Below are positions 46,699 through 56,929 of a stretch of 64,000 nucleotides of DNA, in pieces. Source of the DNA: Hungatella sp. (GTDB lineage Bacteria; Bacillota; Clostridia; Lachnospirales; Lachnospiraceae); NCBI GenBank assembly GCA_009712635.1, contig WASS01000002.1:1-64000 (forward strand), read 5' to 3'. Made by a program: the position numbers and the translations under genes. The notes under the pieces were generated by a model. It had not been told where the DNA came from. It was given only the letters and a program-made list of their open reading frames with translations, and did not search any database. How positions within the stretch are numbered: position 1 is the stretch's first letter; every line of letters begins with the position of its first letter.

Positions 46699-47118
46699 GT
46701 GAGTACAAGTACATTTTTCCTTCAGGTGCTTGCCAGTGACAAGGTTTTTTACAAAGGACCGTGCCAAAAGTTAATCATTCCTCTTGCAGATGGTGAAAAA
46801 GCAATTCTGCCTCATCATGAAGATATGGCAATTGCTGTTGCCATCGGAGAGATGAGACTGATGAACGAAGACGGAGAATGGATTCACGCCGTGGTAGGAA
46901 ACGGATTTGTTCAGATTGTTAACAACCGTGTGACTCTTCTGGTGGATACTGCAGAGCTTCCTCAGGATATTGACGAACGCCGTGCGGAAGAAGCCAGAGA
47001 GAGAGCAGAGGAACAGTTAAGACAGGGCAAGAGCCTTCAGGAGCATTCTCATTTTGAAGCATCCTTAGCCAGATCTCTGGCAAGACTGCGTACCAAGCAT
47101 AAATATGAGATCCGATAG
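46699..47118 (+). CDS. atpC: F-type ATP synthase subunit epsilon
   Basis: 139 residues from the GTG 8 nt after GGAGG. N-terminal beta-sandwich (FFLQVLASDKVFYKGPCQKLIIPLADGEKAILPHHEDMAIAVAIGEM) and a C-terminal helical hairpin (DERRAEEARERAEEQL) that can inhibit the rotor. The helical tail is slightly longer than average. Last gene of the operon, with a terminator downstream. Confidence 0.92.
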   Translation: MSTSTFFLQVLASDKVFYKGPCQKLIIPLADGEKAILPHHEDMAIAVAIGEMRLMNEDGEWIHAVVGNGFVQIVNNRVTLLVDTAELPQDIDERRAEEARERAEEQLRQGKSLQEHSHFEASLARSLARLRTKHKYEIR

Positions 47119-47136
47119 GAAATTACAGTTATAGGA

Positions 47137-47182
47137 AAGATACCCGAAAACGGCAGATCGTGCTGGAAGGGTATCTTTTTTT
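47137..47182 (+). terminator. Terminator of the F-ATPase operon
   Basis: Stem AAGATACCC/GGGTATCTT with a T-run of seven. Confidence 0.85.
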
Positions 47183-47311
47183 GTATGAAAAATTATCCAA
47201 TAATATGGTTTTTATTGGAAGTACTGCGGTTGACGGTGTATTTGATTGGTGCTATAGTAAACAGTGCAAAACCTGTAAATAACAGGGTAAACAGATTACG
47301 GAGGAGTCGCA

Positions 47312-49042
47312 GTGTTTAGGAATCTAAAGATAAGAGCAAAGGTTTTTGCTGCTTTTGGTATCATTATTGTATTTGGTATAATTGCATTTTCCAGCCTTTT
47401 ATTTGGCATGAAAAAGATAGCAGGTAATGCCCAGGATTTATATGACAAGCCATATTCGGCTGCCCAGGGTACATGGGAGATCCGACGAGGTCTGCTAGAC
47501 AGTCAGATGGTCCTTTACCGTCTGACCAGCGAAAAAAAGACTGAACTTAATTCTGCAACTGAGGAAGCCAGGACTGTTATGGATCAGGATAGTAAGGAGA
47601 TCGAAAAAGCAGTAGCAGAATTAGGACAGAAACTGAAAACTCAGGAGGAAAGGGACATACTGGCAAAGATACAGGCTGGTATTGCAGAGACATCAAAGAT
47701 CAGAGAGAGTGTGTTAACCCTGACTTCAGACGGAAAACTTGATGAAGCAAGAAGTCTCGTTAAAAGCGCATATGAACCAAAGTTTGAAGAAGTCAGGACT
47801 CAGGCAGTGAATCTGGGGGATCTTGTGGCAAAGGATGCTCAGGGGTTTGTAGAAGCAGCAAACCAATCCAGTAACCTGTTTCTTGCTGTAGGGATCATAG
47901 TCATGGTACTAACCATTGTATTATGTGGTGTGATAGCGTTCTTTTTCTCCAAATCTATTTTAAAGCCATTAAAAGAACTGGATCTGGCGGCAAAGGAGAT
48001 GGTAACCGGAGATTTAAAGGCTGTTCGTTATATTACATATCAATCCGGTGATGAGCTGGGTGGTCTGGCTGATAACCTCCGCCTTACCATGAAGACTCTG
48101 GATGCTTATATCTCAGAAATATCTTCCATCCTTTTACGGCTGTCCAAGGGAGATTTAACGGTGCCACGAGATCAGATTACTGATTTTGTAGGAGATTTTT
48201 CTGAAATTAAAAGCTCCTTTGTTACCATATTAAAAAGCTTTAACAGTACATTGGGAGATATTCACGAAGCCAGTGCCCAGGTTGATGTCAGTTCCGATCA
48301 GGTTTCTGATGCTGCTCAGCTGCTGTCACAGGGAGCCACGGAACAGGCAACTGCGTTAGAGGATCTGACAGGGGCAATTTCTCATATTTCAGAGCAGATA
48401 CGAGACAATGCAGATTATGCAAAGAAGGCTAATTCTCTTACGGAACAGGCGCAGGCAGAAGTGGAAGAAAGCAATCATCACATGGTATCCATGAATGATG
48501 CCATGAGGGAGATCAGCCAGTCATCCCAGGAAATTGGAAAGATTATGAAAGCAATTGAGGATATTGCATTTCAGACCAATATTCTTGCTCTAAATGCAGC
48601 CGTAGAAGCAGCAAGAGCAGGTGAAGCAGGAAAAGGATTTGCAGTGGTCGCAGATGAAGTAAGAAACTTAGCAAGCAAGAGTGCGGAAGCCAGCAAGAAT
48701 ACGGCTGTTTTAATTGAAAACTCTGTGAGTACAGTGGAAAAGGGAATGGGTATTGCAGAGCAGACTTCCCGCTCACTGAATGTGGTGAGAGATACCATGG
48801 ATCAGGTAGTGGATACGGTCAACCGCATCACCCTGGCATCTGAAAAACAGGCAGAGTCAGTTGAGAATGTATCCGGCAGGGTGAATCAGATTGCCGCAGT
48901 GGTACAGACCAATTCTGCTACTGCAGAGGAGAGTGCAGCTGCCAGCGAGGAGATGTCCAGTCAGGCGGCATATTTAGAGCAGCTTGTGGAGCGGTTCCAC
49001 CTGTACTGTGACAGAAAAGAAACGGAAAACCAATCGTGTTAA
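47312..49042 (+). CDS. Methyl-accepting chemotaxis protein
   Basis: 576 residues. N-terminal membrane helix, an extracytoplasmic four-helix-bundle sensor (about 35-190), second membrane helix ([24 protein letters not shown]), HAMP domain ([18 protein letters not shown]) and a long cytoplasmic signalling coiled coil with the conserved hairpin tip [40 protein letters not shown]. Starts at GTG behind GGAGGAG. No flagellar or che genes are in the window, and the ligand is unknown. Confidence 0.92.
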   Translation: MFRNLKIRAKVFAAFGIIIVFGIIAFSSLLFGMKKIAGNAQDLYDKPYSAAQGTWEIRRGLLDSQMVLYRLTSEKKTELNSATEEARTVMDQDSKEIEKAVAELGQKLKTQEERDILAKIQAGIAETSKIRESVLTLTSDGKLDEARSLVKSAYEPKFEEVRTQAVNLGDLVAKDAQGFVEAANQSSNLFLAVGIIVMVLTIVLCGVIAFFFSKSILKPLKELDLAAKEMVTGDLKAVRYITYQSGDELGGLADNLRLTMKTLDAYISEISSILLRLSKGDLTVPRDQITDFVGDFSEIKSSFVTILKSFNSTLGDIHEASAQVDVSSDQVSDAAQLLSQGATEQATALEDLTGAISHISEQIRDNADYAKKANSLTEQAQAEVEESNHHMVSMNDAMREISQSSQEIGKIMKAIEDIAFQTNILALNAAVEAARAGEAGKGFAVVADEVRNLASKSAEASKNTAVLIENSVSTVEKGMGIAEQTSRSLNVVRDTMDQVVDTVNRITLASEKQAESVENVSGRVNQIAAVVQTNSATAEESAAASEEMSSQAAYLEQLVERFHLYCDRKETENQSC

Positions 49043-49045
49043 TAA

Positions 49046-49085
49046 AATGGACCCTGGATGGTGAAATACCTTCCAGGGTCCATTA
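49046..49085. terminator. Bidirectional terminator
   Basis: Perfect stem AATGGACCCTGG/CCAGGGTCCATT between the convergent chemotaxis receptor and ZIP genes. Confidence 0.85.
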
Positions 49086-49086
49086 T

Positions 49087-49893
49087 TTAGCCTAAAGAAA
49101 CGTCCAGTATCATCATAACAAGAAATCCAGCCATAACGCCCAGCGTTCCTACATTCGAATGCTCGCCTAAGTGAGCCTCCGGAATCAGCTCTTCTACTAC
49201 AACATACATCATGGCACCTGCAGCAAAAGACAAAAGCCAGGGCATCAGTGGTGCAATGCTTCCAGCAATAATAACGGTAAGAATCCCAAAAACAGGTTCC
49301 ACGATTCCGGATAAACTTCCCTTTATAAATGCATTTTTTGCAGAGAGCCCTTCCTGTCTCAGGGGAAGGGAGATTGCAGCACCTTCGGGAAAGTTCTGAA
49401 TACCAATTCCTATGGCGAGAGCCATGGCTGAGGTATAAAGGGCGGGATCGCCTCCGTGCTGCGCTGCAAGAGCAAAGGCAAGACCGACTGCCATACCTTC
49501 CGGGATGTTATGAAGGGTAACAGCCATAACTAGCAGTGTGGTACGCTTCCAGGAAGACGAAACGCCTTCCGCTTTATTCATTCCGGGACTGCTCATATCC
49601 GGGTGAAGATGAGGCAGAATGGAATCCAGTACAATTAAAAACAGTACGCCCAGTAAAAATCCACCGGCAGCAGGAATCCAGCCAATGCCGCCCTTTGCTT
49701 CCGCCTCTTCTATGGCAGGTATGAGCAGAGACCAGACAGATGCTGCAATCATAACGCCTGCCGCAAATCCAAGAAAGACTCTCTGGACTGATTGGTTTAC
49801 TTCCTTCCGGAAGAAAAATACAACCGAAGCTCCCAGTGTTGTCATGAGAAATGTAAAGCCGGTTCCTCCGGCAGCCCATAATATTGGTGTCAT
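49087..49893 (-). CDS. ZIP-family metal transporter
   Basis: 268 residues, eight membrane helices. The binuclear metal-site helices are clear: VTLHNIPEGMAVGLAFALA and GIGIQNFPEGAAISLPL, as in ZupT/GufA-type importers of Zn2+, Fe2+ or Mn2+. A long N-terminal pair of helices and a gap before the His/Pro motif match the GufA branch. AAAGGAGG precedes the ATG. A 16-bp palindrome upstream suggests metal-dependent repression. Confidence 0.88.
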   Translation of the reverse strand: MTPILWAAGGTGFTFLMTTLGASVVFFFRKEVNQSVQRVFLGFAAGVMIAASVWSLLIPAIEEAEAKGGIGWIPAAGGFLLGVLFLIVLDSILPHLHPDMSSPGMNKAEGVSSSWKRTTLLVMAVTLHNIPEGMAVGLAFALAAQHGGDPALYTSAMALAIGIGIQNFPEGAAISLPLRQEGLSAKNAFIKGSLSGIVEPVFGILTVIIAGSIAPLMPWLLSFAAGAMMYVVVEELIPEAHLGEHSNVGTLGVMAGFLVMMILDVSLG

Positions 49894-49919
49894 AAAATTC
49901 CTCCTTTCTATCAGAAAAA

Positions 49920-49935
49920 GTTAGCAAATGCTAAC
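49920..49935. promoter_or_regulatory. Palindromic operator candidate upstream of ZIP gene
   Basis: GTTAGCA-AA-TGCTAAC, a perfect 7-2-7 palindrome 27 bp before the transporter start. Its GTTAG/CTAAC ends resemble sites of DtxR/MntR-type metal regulators. Confidence 0.5.
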
Positions 49936-50059
49936 CTGCATTTCTTACATTTACTATACCATAACCCATTAAATGTGGCAATGAAATAAATTCCCTTTCC
50001 ATTTACGACAAAATTGTGTTAAAATAGACCTGATTTTACATACGAAAGGAAATTGATTG

Positions 50060-51592
50060 ATGAACATAGATAAAGACTGGAACAGACGTTTTGCAGGGCC
50101 GGTTTTACTGGCCGCAGTGACTGCAGCCTGCCTGTCTGCATGCAATAGTGAGAGTGGAATTAACAAGAAAACAGAGGCTGCCACACCTTCCGTAGCTACC
50201 GTCTCTGAAGCAAAGAAAGAGCAGCCAATTAACATTCTGACACCGGGAGGATTATTGCTTCCAGATATTGATAACATTCCGGAGCTGAAAGACAATCCTA
50301 TACCGGAGTTTTTGAGAAATGGTGTGGAGCATCCCGTTGTGGCCAGCCTTCAGGAACGTCTGATGAATCTTGGATTTATGGATAACGATGAACCTACAAA
50401 CTATTTCGGGAACGTGACAGAGGCGGCAGTAAAGACTTACCAAAGACAAAACGGGCTGGTTCAGGATGGGATTGTGGGACCGGAAACCTTGAATTCCATC
50501 ATGTCTCCGTCGGCAAAATATTATGCGGTTGCCAAAGGGGTTCAGGGAGATGATATCACCAGAATTCAGAACCGTCTTTATGAACTGGGGTATCTTGCAA
50601 ATGCAGGACAGGTTTCGGGAACCTTCGGTGATGAGACGGAAGTAGCGGTTCAGAAACTTCAGGAGGTCAACGGTCTTAATGTGGATGGTAAGGTTGGACG
50701 CCAGACGATCAACCTGCTTTACAGTGAAGAGATCCGTCCAAATTATCTGACCTATGGAGAAAAGAGTGACGTAGTGCTTGCCTGCCAGCAGCGCTTAAAG
50801 GCACTTGGATATTTGATGACGGAACCGGATGGCGCTTATGGAAATGATACAGTAACAGCTGTAAAGCAGTTCCAGTCACGCAATGACCTTGTTGTAGATG
50901 GTTACCTGGGGCCCTCAACCAGAATTGCTCTAAACAGCTCAGAGGCTCAGCCCAATGGTATGGGACTTGGAGAACAGGGAGATTCTGTAACCAGAATTCA
51001 ACAGCTCTTAAATAAATATGGATATCTTGCAAAAGGCAACATAACCGGCTATTACGGGGAAGCAACAGAAAAAGCCGTTAAAGAATTCCAAAGCAAAAAC
51101 GGTCTTTCTTCCGATGGTGCTGTAGGTCAGATGACCTTAAGCAAATTAACCGGAAACGGCGTAAAGTCTGCCGGCAGTTCCGGCGGATCAGGAGGTAATA
51201 CGGTCAAGGGAGGAACGGTCAAGGGCGGTTCTGGTGTCAGCGGACTCCTTTCCATTGCGAGATCCAAGCTGGGCAGCCCTTATGTGTGGGGCGCAAAAGG
51301 ATCAGGTTCTTTTGACTGTTCCGGTTTTGTATACTGGTCCTTAAATCAGGCTGGTGTCCGTCAGAGTTACATTACCTCTTCCGGTTGGAGGAACGTTGGA
51401 AAATATACGAAGATATCAAGCTTTGGCAGTCTGCAGGCAGGAGATATTATCGTTGTTAGCGGTCATGTGGGAATCGTGGCCGGCGGCGGTAAGGTAATTG
51501 ATGCTTCTTCCAGTAACGGACGTGTGGTAGAACGGTCTTTAAGCTCCTGGTGGAGCAACAACTTTATCTGCGGCTGGCGTATATTTGGATAG
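50060..51592 (+). CDS. Lipoprotein cell-wall hydrolase: PG-binding repeats and NlpC/P60
   Basis: 510 residues. A lipoprotein-type signal (CLSACN) is followed by four peptidoglycan-binding domains (PG_binding_1), each with the FG-x-x-T-E/D-x-A-V/K-x-x-Q pattern (e.g. YFGNVTEAAVKTYQRQNGLVQDGIVGPET). A Gly/Ser/Lys linker follows, then a C-terminal NlpC/P60 peptidase with catalytic Cys in SFDCSGFVYW and His in SGHVGIVAGGG. Cleaves peptide cross-bridges of peptidoglycan outside the cell. The ATG at 50060 follows GAAAGGA. Followed by the MATE gene 15 bp on. Confidence 0.88.
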   Translation: MNIDKDWNRRFAGPVLLAAVTAACLSACNSESGINKKTEAATPSVATVSEAKKEQPINILTPGGLLLPDIDNIPELKDNPIPEFLRNGVEHPVVASLQERLMNLGFMDNDEPTNYFGNVTEAAVKTYQRQNGLVQDGIVGPETLNSIMSPSAKYYAVAKGVQGDDITRIQNRLYELGYLANAGQVSGTFGDETEVAVQKLQEVNGLNVDGKVGRQTINLLYSEEIRPNYLTYGEKSDVVLACQQRLKALGYLMTEPDGAYGNDTVTAVKQFQSRNDLVVDGYLGPSTRIALNSSEAQPNGMGLGEQGDSVTRIQQLLNKYGYLAKGNITGYYGEATEKAVKEFQSKNGLSSDGAVGQMTLSKLTGNGVKSAGSSGGSGGNTVKGGTVKGGSGVSGLLSIARSKLGSPYVWGAKGSGSFDCSGFVYWSLNQAGVRQSYITSSGWRNVGKYTKISSFGSLQAGDIIVVSGHVGIVAGGGKVIDASSSNGRVVERSLSSWWSNNFICGWRIFG

Positions 51593-51607
51593 GAACGGTT
51601 TAGAATA

Positions 51608-52969
51608 ATGGGTATGAAAAAACAGAGAAAAGAAATTAACATGATTACGGATCATCCGGGAAGGTCTCTTCTCCTTTTTGCACTTCCCATGATCCTTGGT
51701 AATTTATTTCAGCAGTTTTATAATATTATTGATTCTGTTGTGGTAGGACGTTTTGTTGGGGAAGAAGCCCTTGCTTCCGTGGGGGCATCTTTCTCTATTA
51801 CCAATGTATTTATTGCCATAGCGGTAGGCGGAGGAATCGGAAGTTCCGTCGTGGTATCACAGTTTCTTGGAGCAAAGCAGACGGGGAATATGAAGACAGC
51901 CATTTCCACAACGCTGATTAACTTCCTGACAATTGGCGTGATTCTGGGTGGCCTTGGTCTGATTTTTAATGACCGGATTCTATTACTTATGAATACGCCT
52001 TCCAATGTTTTTGAACAGGCAGCGGTATATTTAAGTATTTATTTTATTGGTCTGCCATTTCTGTTTATGTATAACGTGCAGGCAGCGGTGTTTCAGTCTC
52101 TGGGAGACTCTAAGACACCGCTTTATCTTCTGTTTTTTTCTTCGTTGTTAAATATTGTGCTGGACCTGGTGTTTGTAACACAGTTCCATAAAGGAGTATC
52201 TGGTGTTGCAGTAGCCACTTTAATAGCACAGGGACTGTCAGCCGTTTTGTCATTTTTAGTTTTGATCAGGCGGCTTAAATCTTATGAAACTACAGAATTA
52301 TTCCATATCTACGACTGGAAGATGACAGTCCACATGATGCGGGTAGCCATTCCTTCCACGCTTCAGCAGTCCATTGTACACATTGGAATGCTATTGGTTC
52401 AGTCGGTTGTCAATGGGTTCGGATCTGCGGTTATGGCAGGATTTGCAGCAGGAACCAGGATTGAATCCATCTGCATCGTACCAATGCTGGCACTTGGAAA
52501 TGCCATGTCTACGTATACCGCTCAGAATATGGGAGCTAAAAAAACAGATCGTATTAAGAAGGGGTATGGTGTCTGCTGCATGATGGCAGCAGCATTTGCA
52601 GTGATTATCTGCGTCATGATGGAGGGCTTTGGAGAAATATTTATCAGAAGCTTTCTAAATGAGAGCAGTGCCAGTGAAGCGTTTGCTACTGGAATCAGCT
52701 ATGTTCATTTCATATCTTTCTTTTATATCTTTATTGGGTTAAAGGCAATTACAGACGGGCTTTTAAGAGGTGCAGGAGATGTGGTGGTATTTACGGCTGC
52801 CAATCTGGTAAATCTGGCTATCCGTGTATCGGGAGCGGCTTTGCTTGCGCCTGTAATCGGGGTCCAGGCCGTATGGTTTGCAGTACCCATCGGCTGGACC
52901 GCTAATTACATCATATCACTGATCCGTTATCTCACTGGGAAGTGGGAACGGATCCACCTTATTTCTTAA
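51608..52969 (+). CDS. MATE-family efflux transporter
   Basis: 453 residues with twelve membrane helices in two similar halves. Family motifs: LFALPMILGNLFQQFYNIIDSVVVGRFVGEEALASVGA in helix 1-2 and the second-half equivalent AIPSTLQQSIVHIGMLLVQSVVNGFG. Exports drugs or metabolites with Na+ or H+; substrate not predictable. The ribosome binding site is weak. Its stop overlaps that of the convergent kinase gene by 11 bp, leaving no room for a terminator between them. Confidence 0.88.
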   Translation: MGMKKQRKEINMITDHPGRSLLLFALPMILGNLFQQFYNIIDSVVVGRFVGEEALASVGASFSITNVFIAIAVGGGIGSSVVVSQFLGAKQTGNMKTAISTTLINFLTIGVILGGLGLIFNDRILLLMNTPSNVFEQAAVYLSIYFIGLPFLFMYNVQAAVFQSLGDSKTPLYLLFFSSLLNIVLDLVFVTQFHKGVSGVAVATLIAQGLSAVLSFLVLIRRLKSYETTELFHIYDWKMTVHMMRVAIPSTLQQSIVHIGMLLVQSVVNGFGSAVMAGFAAGTRIESICIVPMLALGNAMSTYTAQNMGAKKTDRIKKGYGVCCMMAAAFAVIICVMMEGFGEIFIRSFLNESSASEAFATGISYVHFISFFYIFIGLKAITDGLLRGAGDVVVFTAANLVNLAIRVSGAALLAPVIGVQAVWFAVPIGWTANYIISLIRYLTGKWERIHLIS

Positions 52970-55229
52970 GGGGAAACGCAACCGTTGCTTTAAACAAATC
53001 TCCGTCAATATAAAGCTGGAACTGCCCTCCCTGAAGCTCTGTCAGGCTCTTCGCAATGGAGATTCCCAGACCGCTTCCTTCGGTAGTTCTAGCGACATCA
53101 CCGCGGACGAACCGCTCCGTCAGTTCGTCCGCCCGGATGTTTAACGGGTTTTCAGAAATATTTTTTATGGTAAATAAGATATTCTCTTCTTCTTTCATAA
53201 TGTCTACATAAACACGGCTGTGCTCCATTGCATATTTAAATGCATTGTTGTAAAGGTTTTCAAGGACTCTCCATAGGTACCGTCCGTCTGCCTCAATCAA
53301 CATGGCATCATCAGGAAGGGTAGACACCAGTTCTAAATGCCTCAGTGCAAACTTTTCTTCAAATTCCCCGTTTGTCTGGTAGATCAGTTCAACAAAATCA
53401 ATACTTGTCATATCTAATTTCAAGTTACCGGAGCTTGCTTTGGAAGCTTCCACTAAGTCTTCGGTTAATGTCTTCAGTCTCTGGGATTTCTGTTCCAGAA
53501 CCTCAAGGTAACCCTGAATTCGCGGGTCCTGTATTTTCTCCCTTTTAATTAAATCCACATAATTGATAATCGACGTAAGAGGAGTTTTTATGTCGTGGGA
53601 TACGTTGGTGATCAGATCAGCTTTCAGCCGCTCACTACGGACCTTTTCCTGCAGCGCAGTTTCAAGTCCTGTGCTGATATGATTGATATTTTCTGCCAGC
53701 TCCCGTTCTTTTCCATAAAATAATTTGGTATCTATCTTATATGTGGTATTTCCGTTGGAGATGTTTAACAGGGCCTGGTTGATCTGATCCGTCTGCCAGG
53801 CATTTTTATACATCTGATGAAATACCCAAAGATCCAGGAGAAGAAACAGGAAAGCTACCGCTCCCATAAGAATTCGGGATTCCAAATCGTTATAGGTAAA
53901 GAGTAAAAATGAAAATGCCATAATCATCACAACATTAAAAATCAGAAACAGAGAATAGGTTATCATGATTCTGGTTGTGAAACGGTGATGCTTAAAATAG
54001 AGTAAAAGGGTTCTCAACCCTTTATTTAGCAGGCTGTTCTTCCATAAAACTCCGGACTTATACTGTTTTAAAATGTTTAATACTGCAGAAACTCCTGTTA
54101 CATATAAGATGAGAACTTTTAAAACCAGCTCACCATAGTACCAATCCTCAGTAGAAAGGAAGAGATGGATAATCTTAAAAAATATGAGCTGTGATACCAA
54201 CAGTGCAATACCGGAAGCAGCAAAGTATAAGACCAGACTGATCTCCGCAGGAAGCCGATCCATTCTCTGCATGAGGGGAGAAGGATTCTGTTCTTCCGGA
54301 GCACCGGTGAGTAGAACCATCATATAAAGTGTTGCGGCACATCCTAAGATTCCAAGAGCAAGGCAGATCATACCAATGATGAAAAACAGGCGCATCTGAT
54401 CATAGGATTCGGCCGCCTGATAATAGGCGTCTTTGTAAGGATAGGAAGTATCGACAGCCACAGACATGTGATAATTCCCATTGTTATAGGGATTCATCTT
54501 TTCAAGTTCAGGCGAAACGTTCTTTGGAACAGATGTTAAGTTGGAGTCTACATAGAGTGCCTCACCTGTAACGTATAAATATTTCCCCAGCGATTTAAAC
54601 TCGTCAACGGTTTTACCTGGGAAATTGGTATAGAGTTTATAATCCTTGTCTGTATTCTGATACTGGATTTCAAACTTTAAGTTCCCTGGGTTCTGGATAA
54701 ACCGATAATAGAACCGGTAATAGTTCCCCAAATGAGAGAGAACCTCATAAGAGAGCTGATCAATGGACTGAAAGGAGTCACCCGGTTCAGCGGCCTTAAA
54801 GTCCGGTTCGTAGGCCCGGTAAACGACCTGATAATTTAATTCTTCACCTGTTTTATTATTGGGGTGACCGCCGCTCACCTTAAACTGTTCGTTTAAATAA
54901 TAACCCTGTGACTTGGCATGGCGGATCATCTCATCTAATGTGAAATCTTTCGTAGTTCCCGGCCCATCAGCGACCCGTATGATAAATTTGGAGTAATCCA
55001 GTTTTCCGTTGGTCTCAAATACTTCCTTATACTTTACATAGTTAAAAATATCATCGATATCAGATTTTAACTGGCCTGAAAATTCAGGGGTATCTTCATA
55101 GCTTTCGTTGGCAATCCAGCCGATACCTTCTCCATAATGGGTGTTGTTGTACATGACAGAAACACCGATCACTACCAGAAGGGAGAACAGGAGATGGGCC
55201 AGAATGGCCTTTTCTTTTCTTTTTTTCAT
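52959..55229 (-). CDS. Sensor histidine kinase with large membrane domain
   Basis: 756 residues. N-terminal membrane helix, a large extracytoplasmic domain of about 240 residues, then six or so membrane helices (about 275-470), a HAMP-like linker, and the kinase core with ITNVSHDIKTPLTSIINYVDLI (phospho-His), N box NLYNNAFKYA and GSGLGISIAKSL. The architecture resembles kinases sensing envelope stress or antibiotics. It is cotranscribed with the response regulator upstream, 8 bp apart. Confidence 0.85.
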   Translation of the reverse strand: MKKRKEKAILAHLLFSLLVVIGVSVMYNNTHYGEGIGWIANESYEDTPEFSGQLKSDIDDIFNYVKYKEVFETNGKLDYSKFIIRVADGPGTTKDFTLDEMIRHAKSQGYYLNEQFKVSGGHPNNKTGEELNYQVVYRAYEPDFKAAEPGDSFQSIDQLSYEVLSHLGNYYRFYYRFIQNPGNLKFEIQYQNTDKDYKLYTNFPGKTVDEFKSLGKYLYVTGEALYVDSNLTSVPKNVSPELEKMNPYNNGNYHMSVAVDTSYPYKDAYYQAAESYDQMRLFFIIGMICLALGILGCAATLYMMVLLTGAPEEQNPSPLMQRMDRLPAEISLVLYFAASGIALLVSQLIFFKIIHLFLSTEDWYYGELVLKVLILYVTGVSAVLNILKQYKSGVLWKNSLLNKGLRTLLLYFKHHRFTTRIMITYSLFLIFNVVMIMAFSFLLFTYNDLESRILMGAVAFLFLLLDLWVFHQMYKNAWQTDQINQALLNISNGNTTYKIDTKLFYGKERELAENINHISTGLETALQEKVRSERLKADLITNVSHDIKTPLTSIINYVDLIKREKIQDPRIQGYLEVLEQKSQRLKTLTEDLVEASKASSGNLKLDMTSIDFVELIYQTNGEFEEKFALRHLELVSTLPDDAMLIEADGRYLWRVLENLYNNAFKYAMEHSRVYVDIMKEEENILFTIKNISENPLNIRADELTERFVRGDVARTTEGSGLGISIAKSLTELQGGQFQLYIDGDLFKATVAFPLKK

Positions 55230-55237
55230 AGTGGCTC

Positions 55238-55933
55238 CTATTGCTTTTCGATCTTATACCCAACGCCCCAGACCACTTTTAAGTACCGCGGCTCTCTGGG
55301 ATTAATTTCGATTTTTTCACGAATATGACGGATATGAACAGCAACTGTGTTATCGGCGCCAATTGCCTCCTCATTCCAGATCTGCTCATAGATCTCATCA
55401 ATGGAAAAGACCTTTCCTTCGTTTTTTACAAGAAGTAAAAGGATGTTATATTCAATGGGAGTCAGTTTAATGATTTCATCATCAACTGTAACCTCTTTAT
55501 TATCATCATTAATGGCAAGTCCACCGCATTTATAGATCTGTCCGGCAGGCTGCTGATTCATATTACCAAGCTGGGTATAGCGGCGCATCTGTGATTTGAC
55601 TCTTGCCACAAGTTCCAGTGGGTTAAACGGCTTGGTAATGTAGTCATCTGCCCCGATATTTAAACCGAGAATCTTATCGGTGTCCTCCGATTTGGCTGAA
55701 AGAATGATGATGGGAATGCTGCTGGTTTCCCGTACTTTTAAGGTAGTGCGGATTCCGTCAAGACCAGGCATCATTACGTCCAGAATCATAAGATCCACTT
55801 CATTTTCCTCCAGTAGTTCCAGAGCTTCAAAGCCATCATAGGCTTTTATTACATGGAAGCCTTCTCCGGTCAGATATATATCAATCGCTTCAACAATTTG
55901 CTTGTCATCGTCACATACTAAGATATTTTGCAT
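55238..55933 (-). CDS. OmpR/PhoB-family response regulator
   Basis: 231 residues. Receiver with CDDDKQIVEAI, phospho-Asp in LMILDVMMPGLDG, switch Ser and Lys in ILSA and YITKPFNP. C-terminal winged helix with VDDEIIKLTPIEYNILLLLVKNEGKVFS and VWGVGYKIEKQ. The ATG at 55933 follows AAGGAGG by 7 nt. Partner of the kinase downstream. The MATE or wall-hydrolase genes next door are possible targets, but nothing in the sequence proves it. Confidence 0.9.
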   Translation of the reverse strand: MQNILVCDDDKQIVEAIDIYLTGEGFHVIKAYDGFEALELLEENEVDLMILDVMMPGLDGIRTTLKVRETSSIPIIILSAKSEDTDKILGLNIGADDYITKPFNPLELVARVKSQMRRYTQLGNMNQQPAGQIYKCGGLAINDDNKEVTVDDEIIKLTPIEYNILLLLVKNEGKVFSIDEIYEQIWNEEAIGADNTVAVHIRHIREKIEINPREPRYLKVVWGVGYKIEKQ

Positions 55934-56041
55934 TTGATAACCTCCTTTTTCAATATTATACAACGAAGGCAGTAAAAAAGCACATTACTTTTTTATGAAG
56001 CTTGGAAACCCTTTATTGATGCGTGTTTGAGAGGTATTATA

Positions 56042-56284
56042 TTATCGTTTGACTGCATTGTAATATGATTCAAGTTTATCCACTTTCACATCCGCGTATC
56101 CAAAATGAGTATAAGTGTCCAGGTTTGTCTTTATATCATCGTGTCCTAAGAGGTATTGTGCAGAGGTATATTCAAGTAAAATAGGAAGCAGAGGGCTGGG
56201 GATAGGAATAAATCGCTTTCCGGCTGTTGTTTTTGTGTATTCCTGTAAACAGCAGTCCAATTTCTTATATTCTTCTATTTTCAT
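56042..56284 (-). pseudogene. Tyrosine-recombinase remnant with internal deletion
   Basis: 80 codons. The first part (KTTAGKRFIPIPSPLLPILLEY) belongs to the middle of a phage integrase catalytic domain and the second part (SAQYLLGHDDIKTNLDTYTHFGYADVK) to its C-terminal end with the LGHDD and nucleophile-Tyr region. The whole stretch with the catalytic Arg and H-x-x-R box is missing, so the protein cannot be active. A scar of an older integrated element. Confidence 0.72.
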
Positions 56285-56326
56285 TAACTTATCCTGCGTC
56301 CATTCGGAATCCTTAAGCGCTGCCCA

Positions 56327-56352
56327 CCTTCCTTCCTTCCTTCCTTCCTTCC
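56327..56352 (+). repeat. Tandem CCTT microsatellite
   Basis: About six and a half copies of a 4-bp unit CCTT, between phage remnants and outside any credible gene. The surrounding 56285-56653 has no other recognisable feature. Confidence 0.85.
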
Positions 56353-56653
56353 CCTGTCCTTTGACAAATAAAAATTTTCACAAGAACAATTCTACACATT
56401 AAAAAATCAATGGGGTAAAGCGAAATAATAATAGAGATTACGGATAGGTTTTTATTACATATGAGAGAGATGCCTCCTCAAATAGTTGACAAGAGTAAGC
56501 CTTGGAAGATGAAATACAATTTATACCGGTGGATAGGGAGTTTAAGTCATATTGCAATATTTATGGTCTATCAAGCAATCGCAAAGGGATCTGAGGAATT
56601 GGGCTGAATTTAATACAATCCTGAAACAGAAACATGGCAGGGAGTTGACTATC

Positions 56654-56929
56654 ATGGTGACTGAATTTTTTATGCCAATGAAAAAGATCCCTACCGTAAC
56701 CCATCAGGAGCTGCAGGACTGGCTTACATATACTCCTTATTCCAGGCAGGTGTATGATGAATCCTTTACTATCAGGCTGAAAGGCGTGCAGATTGAGAAT
56801 AGCCTTATGTGTTATCAACACGGATCAGGAAACAGTACCGGCATGAAATGTCTGACGAGGATCATGAGAAGTAACTTACTCAACGTTGATACAGTTTTTA
56901 TAACGTCTCTCCATTATCTCCCAATTTAA
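56654..56929 (+). pseudogene. RusA-like resolvase remnant
   Basis: About 91 codons. The N-terminus MVTEFFMPMKKIPTVTHQE is the conserved beginning of phage RusA-family Holliday-junction endonucleases of clostridia. After that the reading frame continues (LQDWLTYTPYSRQVYDES...) without any RusA features, and the metal-binding Asp residues are absent. Probably a fusion by deletion. It overlaps the 3' end of the convergent superoxide dismutase gene by 54 bp, which also argues against function. Confidence 0.45.

Noticed and set aside
49329-49927. Several open frames opposite the ZIP gene
   Set aside because: They overlap a clearly conserved transporter gene, lack ribosome binding sites and have unnatural composition.
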